Shown here piece by piece: positions 1 to 5,500 of a stretch of 5,500 nt of DNA (position 1 is its first letter; each line of letters begins with the position of its first letter). The notes beneath the pieces are model-generated. The model searched no databases. It was given only the letters and a program-made list of their open reading frames with translations, and was not told the origin of the DNA. Origin of the DNA: Lachnospiraceae bacterium (GTDB lineage: Bacteria > Bacillota > Clostridia > Lachnospirales > Lachnospiraceae); contig JAFVAA010000296.1 in NCBI GenBank assembly GCA_017476305.1, forward strand, positions 1 through 5,500, written 5' to 3'. The translations under genes and the position numbers were made by a program.

Positions 1-162
1 GTAGAGAAAATCCTGGATTTCGAGAAGGGACTTTTCGAATATGTGGATACGAAGTATCCTGAGGTTCCGGATTCTATCCGGACGACGGGTGAAATTACCG
101 ATGAGACGGAGAAAAAACTGATTCAGGCGATTGAAGGGTTTAAGAAGGAATTCGTAAAATAA
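1..162 (+). CDS. atpA: ATP synthase F1 alpha subunit, C-terminal end (partial)
   Basis: This is an open frame from the first base to a TAA at 160-162, giving the last 53 residues of a protein whose start lies outside the window. The tail is charged and helical, with the segment YPEVPDSIRTTG followed by a Lys/Glu-rich helix ending FKKEFVK. This matches the C-terminal helical domain of the alpha subunit, which sits at the bottom of the F1 head next to the rotor. The nucleotide-binding parts of alpha are not in view, so identity rests on the tail plus position: atpG starts 24 bases downstream, the normal F1 order alpha-gamma-beta-epsilon. Alpha carries the non-catalytic nucleotide sites and alternates with beta in the hexamer. 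An alternative identity is unlikely in this context. Confidence 0.9.
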   Translation, partial: VEKILDFEKGLFEYVDTKYPEVPDSIRTTGEITDETEKKLIQAIEGFKKEFVK

Positions 163-186
163 TTTTAAAGAAATGGGGAAAAAAGT

Positions 187-1066
187 ATGGCCTCAATGAG
201 AGATATTAAGCGGCGTAAGGAATCCGTCCAGAGTACCGGACAGATTACGAAAGCCATGAAGCTGGTGTCTTCTGTAAAGCTGCAGAAGGCAAAGGTGTGC
301 AGAGGTATCAAAGCCTTACTTTGATACGATGTACAATACGGTTGCCGGCATGATTGCGAAATCAGGCCAGATGTCACATCCATTTCTCCAGAAAAGCCAG
401 TCTGATAAAAAGGCAGTGATTCTGATTACTTCAAACAGAGGTTTGGCAGGCGGTTATAACTCCAATGTCATCAAGCTGATTACGTTAGATGACCGTTTTA
501 CCGAGGAGAATACGGTGGTATTCGCGGTAGGGACCAAGGGGCGTGACGGCCTGAGCCGTCATGGATATCATGTTGCAAAGGATTATTCCGATGCCATCAA
601 TGAGCCGCTTTATAGTGATGCCACCTCGATAGGAAAGGAAGTGCTCAGTCAGTTTACAAGGGGCGAGATAGGAGAGATTTATCTGGCTTATACCATTTTC
701 AAAAATACGGTAGTACAGATTCCAACCCTTACAAAGCTTCTTCCGATCGATGCAGAGGATATCGTTTCGGAGGAGGAGGATGTATCCGAGGATCCGATTG
801 ATAAGATTACACTGATGAACTATGAACCGGAGCCGGAGGAGGCATTGGATGCCATTGTTCCAAAGTATATCAACAGCCTGATATATGGTGGCTTAGTGGA
901 ATCGTATGCCAGTGAAAATGGTGCCCGTATGCAGGCAATGGATTCTGCTACGAATAATGCAGAAGAAATGATCAGCGACCTTTCGCTGAAGTACAATAGA
1001 GCCAGACAGGCATCTATTACAAATGAGCTTATTGAGATTATTGCAGGTGCGTCTGCAATATCATAA
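187..1066 (+). CDS. atpG: ATP synthase F1 gamma subunit, interrupted by a frameshift
   Basis: Gamma is the central rotor shaft that turns inside the alpha/beta hexamer. The start at 187 is supported by GGGG at 175-178, 8 bases upstream, and by the family N-terminus MASMRDIKRRKES. This frame gives 45 residues, then hits TGA at 322-324. The rest of gamma continues in the +1 frame to TAA at 1064-1066: SNRGLAGGYNSN in the central Rossmann-like domain, an acidic stretch (SEEEDVSEDP), then the C-terminal helix with ITNELIEIIAGASA, which fits the gamma-subunit signature. The +1 frame already reads AEVSKPYFDTMYN from base 299, so the break lies at 295-298, where the family has two residues (six bases) but only four bases are present. 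Restoring two bases gives 293 residues, a normal length. An ATG at 329 could start a product lacking the first 48 residues, including most of the N-terminal shaft helix, so it should not work as a rotor. A sequence error seems likeliest; a true mutation is possible. Confidence 0.93.
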
Positions 1067-2578
<1,512 letters not shown>

Positions 2579-2616
2579 TATCTTCTGTTACTTTTGACCG
2601 AGTTTGGAGGTAGATA

Positions 2617-3021
2617 ATGGCTGATAAAACATTTAACCTGCAGATTATCTCTCCTACCCGTATCTTTTTTGACGGAGATGCAACGATGGTAGAAATGAAA
2701 ACAACAGAGGGTGAAATCGGTGTGCTTGCCGGTCACATTCCGCTGACTGCCATCCTGGAACCGGGAGTGCTTAAAATCCATCAGGAGGACGGTGTCAAGG
2801 AAGCGGCACTGCATGATGGATTCGTCGAGATTCAGAAGACTAAGGTAACCGTACTTGCCGAGTCCTGTGAATGGCCGGATGAAATCGATGTAACACGTGC
2901 CGAGGAAGCGAAGGAGCGTGCGGAAAAGCGAATTCAGAGCGGCAGAGATGACGTGGATATGCTTCGTGCAGAGCTGGCACTGAAAAAAGCACTGATTAGA
3001 ATTGATATAGCAGGAAAATAA
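2617..3021 (+). CDS. atpC: ATP synthase F1 epsilon subunit
   Basis: This 134-residue protein has normal epsilon length. Epsilon binds the lower part of gamma, couples F1 to the c-ring and can inhibit ATP hydrolysis. Residues 1 to about 85 form the beta-sandwich, with the typical TTEGEIGVLAGHIPL segment at 29-43. Residues from about 88 on are two helices rich in Glu, Arg and Lys, the part that can extend up into F1. IDVTRA at 90-95 fits the I(L)DxxRA motif known from Bacillus-type epsilon subunits that bind ATP, and Arg 101 and Arg 128 fall where further ligand arginines are expected. The start at 2617 is set by GGAGG at 2606-2610, 6 bases upstream. It is the last gene of the operon, followed at once by a terminator. 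Confidence 0.96.
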   Translation: MADKTFNLQIISPTRIFFDGDATMVEMKTTEGEIGVLAGHIPLTAILEPGVLKIHQEDGVKEAALHDGFVEIQKTKVTVLAESCEWPDEIDVTRAEEAKERAEKRIQSGRDDVDMLRAELALKKALIRIDIAGK

Positions 3022-3027
3022 AAGGAA

Positions 3028-3069
3028 AAAGAGGCAAATACTTTATGTATGAGCCTCTTTCGTTTCTTT
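3028..3069 (+). terminator. Intrinsic terminator of the atp operon
   Basis: An 8-bp perfect stem (AAAGAGGC 3028-3035 with GCCTCTTT 3053-3060) begins 6 bases after the atpC stop codon. Further pairing of ATAC with GTAT inside the loop is possible. A T-rich tail (TTTCGTTTCTTT) follows. Position and form fit the end of the atp transcript. Confidence 0.85.
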
Positions 3070-3076
3070 AACAGGA

Positions 3077-3133
3077 GCGCAAAAAGAAAAACAGGATACC
3101 TTTTTTCAAAAGTACCCTGTTTTTCTTTTTCGC
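3077..3133. terminator. Long bidirectional intrinsic terminator between convergent genes
   Basis: The arms 3077-3099 and 3112-3133 pair over about 21 bases with one bulged C (3080) and one mismatch (3095 region, A opposite C). The core CAGGATAC / GTACCCTG is flanked on each outer side by A5GA5 and T5CT5 tracts. On either strand the core hairpin is therefore followed by TTTTTCTTTTT. It would stop the - strand 231-aa gene, whose stop codon lies about 60 bases away, and give a second stop for atp transcripts that pass the first terminator. Confidence 0.85.
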
Positions 3134-3161
3134 AACCGGATTCTCATCCCAGTTACCGGTT
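3134..3161 (-). repeat. Small inverted repeat in the 3' region of the 231-aa gene
   Basis: AACCGG at 3134-3139 and CCGGTT at 3156-3161 form a 6-bp GC-containing stem with a 16-base loop, just upstream (in - strand sense) of the bidirectional terminator. It is likely a 3' untranslated hairpin; its function is unknown. Confidence 0.45.
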
Positions 3162-3173
3162 CGCATATACACT

Positions 3174-3194
3174 ATACTTAATCTTGATAAGTAT
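3174..3194 (-). repeat. Inverted repeat abutting the stop codon of the 231-aa gene
   Basis: ATACTTA at 3174-3180 and TAAGTAT at 3188-3194 form a perfect 7-bp stem with a 7-base loop. In the - strand message the hairpin begins at the very next base after the TAA stop (3197-3195). No T-run follows, so it is not a terminator by itself. Confidence 0.5.
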
Positions 3195-3890
3195 TTATGC
3201 CATATACTTGTTGTAATCCTCGGCGGTCGTAACGCCATTTTTCCAATCATTCATCTTGTCCATGGCAGCCTTCAGGGTATCCTGGGAAATCTGAGGAAGC
3301 TTCTCGCCCCATGCAGCAGTTGCCTTATCAAATCCCTTCTGGATTGCTGCCATCATCTCATCTGCCTTGCCGGTATCTCCACCGCTTAAAGCAATTGCCA
3401 TGCTGACTAAACGGTCAGAGGTCTGCTCTACGCCCCAATATCCATCCTCAGCTACATCTGCCTGTGCCTTTGCGATATCCTCAGGGCTGGCCTTTGCAGC
3501 TGCCTGACGGAAAGTATCAGCCAAACGCAGGGAACTGATCTGGTTATCGGAAAGATCAGTCAGATCGAACATATCTGCCTGCTTTTTGCCTCCGGCGAAA
3601 GATTTGGAGAGCTGCTTCCCGAGAAGCTTTTCCACTAAAGACTGCATAGAAGCATTTCGTGCTGCCTGATCTGCCTTTAATTTAGCAACGATAGAATCTC
3701 TGTTGTAAATCTGGTTTGCGCTGTCTCTCTTTGTTTCTTTGGATTTCTCGAAAACTACACCATCGTCCTTGGCTGCAGCCTCAGATGCCTTTTCAGCAGT
3801 CGTGCTTTCTGCAGGTTTCGTGGTTTCAGAAACATTTGCAGATGTTGTCGCATAGGTATTGACGTTATTGTTTACTGTCATGTCTGCCAT
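3195..3890 (-). CDS. Conserved-looking protein of unknown function, 231 aa
   Basis: The product has no signal peptide, no membrane segment and no cysteine, so it is probably cytoplasmic or exported by a route that needs no cleaved signal. Residues 1 to about 60 are rich in Thr, Ala, Ser, Glu and Lys and look disordered. Residues 62-92 (YNRDSIVAKLKADQAARNAS onward) look like a long amphipathic helix. Residues 135-217 form a helical domain with EDGYWGVEQTSDRLVSMA at 148-165 and WGEKLPQISQDT at 194-205. From memory this C-terminal pattern recurs in uncharacterised clostridial proteins and is loosely like DUF5610; I cannot confirm either. The ATG at 3890 follows GGAGG (3904-3900) with 9 bases between. 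The gene is convergent with atpC and lies 192 bases after ispE on the same strand. Its upstream region has a sigma-28-like promoter candidate and a structured leader. If that promoter is real, a role linked to motility is possible; this is inference only. Confidence 0.85.
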   Translation of the reverse strand: MADMTVNNNVNTYATTSANVSETTKPAESTTAEKASEAAAKDDGVVFEKSKETKRDSANQIYNRDSIVAKLKADQAARNASMQSLVEKLLGKQLSKSFAGGKKQADMFDLTDLSDNQISSLRLADTFRQAAAKASPEDIAKAQADVAEDGYWGVEQTSDRLVSMAIALSGGDTGKADEMMAAIQKGFDKATAAWGEKLPQISQDTLKAAMDKMNDWKNGVTTAEDYNKYMA

Positions 3891-3919
3891 TTTATAGAAC
3901 CTCCTTTTTCTTTTATATA

Positions 3920-4008
3920 TTTATCTGTTTTTGAAATCTGCATCATACAAAAAAAATGGAACAACAGCCGGAACTCCTTTTCCACAGGCTCTGCCAAAAA
4001 CAGATAAA
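3920..4008 (-). promoter_or_regulatory. Structured leader: 14-bp perfect inverted repeat with inner hairpin
   Basis: The segment at 3920-3933 (TTTATCTGTTTTTG) and its exact complement at 3995-4008 enclose 61 bases. Inside, AGCC-GGAA (3966-3973) pairs with TTCC (3980-3983) and, past a three-base bulge, GGCT (3987-3990). On the - strand RNA the six-base inner loop reads AAGGAG. The element ends about 30 bases before the start codon of the 231-aa gene. Neither arm is followed by a T-run, so it is not a plain terminator. It could be a cis-acting RNA switch, an mRNA stabiliser or a protein-binding site. It does not match any riboswitch class I can recognise by eye. Confidence 0.5.
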
Positions 4009-4033
4009 AAAGTAGATATTAAAATGTTTCTAC
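4006..4033 (-). terminator. Weak terminator candidate after ispE
   Basis: On the - strand, GTAGA (4033-4029) and TCTAC (4016-4012) form a 5-bp stem with a 12-base loop, followed directly by TTTTTT (4011-4006). The stem is short and AU-rich, so it would be a poor stop and ispE transcripts may read through into the 231-aa gene. Confidence 0.3.
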
Positions 4034-4038
4034 TAATT

Positions 4039-4066
4039 ATATCGGTCTGAAGCATGGATAACCTTA
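4039..4066 (-). promoter_or_regulatory. Sigma-28 (FliA/SigD)-like promoter candidate
   Basis: On the - strand the sequence reads TAAG, 16 bases, ACCGATAT. The motility sigma factor consensus is TAAA, about 15 bases, GCCGATAA/T, so the -10 differs at one position and the -35 core at one. The bases after TAAG (GTTA) also resemble the extended GTTT. The same place contains TATAAT (4041-4036) without a matching sigma-A -35. It lies about 150 bases upstream of the 231-aa gene, in the gap after ispE. Confidence 0.35.
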
Positions 4067-4082
4067 CTCTTTTTAATAAAAT

Positions 4083-4967
4083 TTAAGACTCATTTTCCGG
4101 AATCTGTGTTTTGCACAAAAAGTATTCACAGGAATCGTATTTGCTCTCAGCAGTTTTCAGCGCGATTCTGGCTAAGGTCTCATCGCGGAACAGGCCATAT
4201 ACCGTAGGTCCGCTGCCACTCATTAAAGCTCCCAGAGCACCACTCTGTAAAAGGAATTCTTTCAGGTCGGCAAGTAAAGGATATTTTTCGATTGTTACGA
4301 ATTCCAGAACATTTTCGAGATTTTGTCCCAAAGAAACATAGTCTCTGTGTGCAATGGCATCAATGGCAAGCTTTGTATCCGGATGGGAAAACAGGTAGCG
4401 GAGATTCAGATTTCCAAAAACCTCAGCTGTGCTGACTGAAATCAGTGGTTTTAAAAGGACCACCCAAAGCGGTGCAAGATTTGGAAGAGGCGTTAAGATC
4501 TCGCCGATTCCCTCTGCAAGCATAGTTCCCTTATGGATACAGAAAGGAACATCTGCACCAAGAGTAACTCCCAATTCGCATAGTGTTTCCTTGGAAAGAT
4601 GCAGCTCAAAAAGTTCATTGATTCCTAAAAGTGTGGCGGCACAATCCGAGCTTCCCCCTGCAAGTCCGGCAGCAGCAGGGATATTTTTTTCCAGATGAAT
4701 GGAGAATCCACCGGGCAGGGAATAGGTTTCCTGCATAAGCTTCGCGGCTTTATATACTAAATTGTCCTCCGGAGCGAGCTTTTCCGGCAGCTCCTTTGCC
4801 ATGACAAGCTCGATGTTCGAAGCACCGGTTTCTGTAATCGTAAGCTCATCATAGATGTCGATCGTCTGCATGATCATTTTTAAATCATGGTAGCCATCAG
4901 AACGACGTCTGATGACATCAAGAGTGAGATTGATCTTTGCAGGTGCTTTGACTTTTATTGTATTCAT
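4083..4967 (-). CDS. ispE: 4-diphosphocytidyl-2-C-methyl-D-erythritol kinase
   Basis: IspE phosphorylates the 2-hydroxyl of CDP-methylerythritol using ATP, a cytoplasmic step of the non-mevalonate (MEP) route to isoprenoid precursors. The 294-residue product has the GHMP-kinase layout: KAPAKINLTLDV at 7-18 with the conserved Lys 11; GYHDL at 25-29; the glycine-rich ATP loop PAAAGLAGGSSDCAATL at 97-113; GADVPF at 137-142 with the likely catalytic Asp 139; and MSGSGPT at 249-255. I chose ATG 4967 because GGAGG lies 8 bases upstream (4980-4976) and it gives the family N-terminus. The frame stays open upstream to a TTG at 5027, but that adds 20 residues unlike IspE and has no ribosome binding site. 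A promoter candidate lies about 130 bases upstream. No other MEP gene is adjacent. The 231-aa gene follows on the same strand after 192 bases. Confidence 0.97.
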   Translation of the reverse strand: MNTIKVKAPAKINLTLDVIRRRSDGYHDLKMIMQTIDIYDELTITETGASNIELVMAKELPEKLAPEDNLVYKAAKLMQETYSLPGGFSIHLEKNIPAAAGLAGGSSDCAATLLGINELFELHLSKETLCELGVTLGADVPFCIHKGTMLAEGIGEILTPLPNLAPLWVVLLKPLISVSTAEVFGNLNLRYLFSHPDTKLAIDAIAHRDYVSLGQNLENVLEFVTIEKYPLLADLKEFLLQSGALGALMSGSGPTVYGLFRDETLARIALKTAESKYDSCEYFLCKTQIPENES

Positions 4968-5098
4968 TGTAAAATCCTCCCGGGAATCGTACCCATTCCT
5001 TGCTGCTTCTGCCAAATCATAAAACAATTTCTGGCTGATTACGGTTTCCTAAGCGAAATGCCATGGATGCGCGAGCTTTCAAGCATTTTCTATCTATT

Positions 5099-5126
5099 AC
5101 TTTACTAGGAAAAAAGAAAAAGTCAA
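5099..5126 (-). promoter_or_regulatory. Sigma-A-like promoter candidate for ispE
   Basis: On the - strand, TTGACT (5126-5121) is a 5/6 match to the -35 box and is followed after 16 bases by TAAAGT (5104-5099), a 4/6 match to the -10. A start near 5092 would leave a leader of roughly 125 bases before ispE. Confidence 0.45.
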
Positions 5127-5251
5127 GACTAAAATACGGTGTTATACAGATTACAGTTTCCTGTTTTTAGATGTTGGCTAAACTAAATGACATTGAAGGG
5201 TGAACTGTTACAACTGGGCAACGGAAAATATAGAAAAATAGGGAGAAAAAC

Positions 5252-5281
5252 TTTACAACTAAATTCTACATATGGTAAAAT
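5252..5281 (+). promoter_or_regulatory. Sigma-A promoter with extended -10 for the right-edge gene
   Basis: TTTACA at 5252-5257 (5/6 to TTGACA), an 18-base spacer, then TAAAAT at 5276-5281 (5/6 to TATAAT), with TGG directly before the -10 (5273-5275) as an extended -10 motif. Transcription would start near 5288, about 84 bases before the ATG at 5372. Confidence 0.65.
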
Positions 5282-5371
5282 GAAATTTAGATTGGACAAT
5301 ATCTTGAGATGGATAAGAAGAGTAAAAGAGATAGCTGTGGAAAGAAACAAAAGGATTTTAGGGGGATGTAC

Positions 5372-5500
5372 ATGCGGAAAAAAATCATTTTGTCGGGAGT
5401 TTTCATAATAGTGACAATTGGTGCTATTGCGACAAGAATTGGAGATTTTAGTGCAGAAACGAACATCTTAGCAGATGACATAGAAGATAAGCCATACGAA
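5372..5500 (+). CDS. N-terminal part of a probable secreted or membrane-anchored protein (partial)
   Basis: The frame is open from ATG 5372 to the window edge, 43 residues. It begins MRKK, followed by a hydrophobic stretch at about residues 5-21 (IILSGVFIIVTIGAIAT), then a polar acidic region with ETNILADDIEDK. This is the build of a Sec signal peptide or an N-terminal membrane anchor; there is no lipobox cysteine. The start is supported by GGGGG at 5361-5365, 6 bases upstream. An in-frame ATG at 5366 touches that site and is a less likely start. A well-formed promoter with extended -10 precedes it. Too little is present to name a family. Confidence 0.7.
   Translation, partial: MRKKIILSGVFIIVTIGAIATRIGDFSAETNILADDIEDKPYE

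Larger units (their letters stand above)
4968..5371. other. Divergent intergenic region between ispE and the right-edge gene
   Basis: These 404 bases hold no convincing gene. The left part (4968 to about 5092) would be a long ispE leader; it contains two 15-codon open frames on the - strand (5086-5039 and 5064-5017) with no ribosome binding sites. The middle (5127-5251) is AT-rich. The right part holds the + strand promoter and an untranslated leader of about 84 bases. An 8-bp direct repeat, TTACAACT, occurs at 5208-5215 and 5253-5260, the second copy overlapping the -35 of the + strand promoter. I see no tRNA, mobile element or terminator here. Confidence 0.6.

Noticed and set aside
329..1066. 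A separate, intact short gamma gene starting at ATG 329
   Set aside because: It would lack 48 conserved N-terminal residues that are plainly encoded just upstream in the other frame; one frameshifted gene is the better reading.
3895..4020. Known riboswitch (such as c-di-GMP type) in the leader of the unknown gene
   Set aside because: The conserved core sequences of classes I know are absent; only the generic stems are visible.
4111..4698. + strand open frames across ispE
   Set aside because: Shadows of the well-supported ispE gene; no start signals or recognisable motifs.
4968..5027. N-terminal extension of ispE by 20 residues from a TTG
   Set aside because: The ATG at 4967 has a perfect GGAGG at 8 bases and gives the family N-terminus; the extension has neither and even reads through the ribosome site.
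5017..5086. Two 15-codon open frames in the ispE leader as possible leader peptides
   Set aside because: Neither has a ribosome binding site, a run of regulatory codons or a nearby attenuator.
5144..5176. ACAG-TTTC-CTGT hairpin followed by TTTTT on the + strand as a terminator
   Set aside because: The stem is only 4 bp and no + strand gene lies upstream that would need it.
5187..5408. Open frame of 72 codons on the + strand
   Set aside because: It has no ribosome binding site, contains the promoter of the next gene, overlaps the better-supported start at 5372 in another frame, and its Lys/Arg-rich content looks like AT-rich non-coding translation.

Overview
The window looks like chromosome from an anaerobic Firmicute of the class Clostridia, most likely Lachnospiraceae. 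That placement is inference. It rests on the style of the ATP synthase proteins, the moderate GC content with AT-rich intergenic DNA, strong GGAGG-type ribosome binding sites, and an uncharacterised protein whose wording I associate with that family. No database search was possible.

The left part (1-3021, + strand) is the distal half of an F-type ATP synthase operon in the usual order: the 3' end of atpA (alpha), atpG (gamma), atpD (beta) and atpC (epsilon). Together they encode the catalytic head (alpha/beta) and the central rotor stalk (gamma/epsilon) of F1. The membrane Fo genes and delta would lie to the left, outside the window, so coupling-ion specificity cannot be judged. atpG is interrupted by a frameshift near codon 37-38, best explained by loss of two bases. 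In an otherwise intact operon this suggests a sequence error or a very recent mutation. The operon ends in an intrinsic terminator at 3028-3069.

The middle (3070-4082) holds a convergent - strand gene for a 231-aa protein of unknown function. A long bidirectional terminator and two smaller hairpins lie in its 3' region. Its upstream region is unusual: a sigma-28-like promoter candidate, a 14-bp perfect inverted repeat enclosing a second hairpin, and a short overlapping open frame.

The right part has ispE (- strand, 4083-4967), which acts in the MEP isoprenoid pathway. About 400 bases of non-coding DNA follow, with a plausible sigma-A promoter for ispE and a good divergent extended -10 promoter. 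The latter serves a + strand gene cut by the window edge (5372 onward) whose product starts with a signal-peptide-like segment.

Most of the window is ordinary housekeeping DNA. The parts most worth checking are the atpG frameshift and the control region and identity of the 231-aa gene. I found no mobile element, CRISPR array, tRNA or rRNA.
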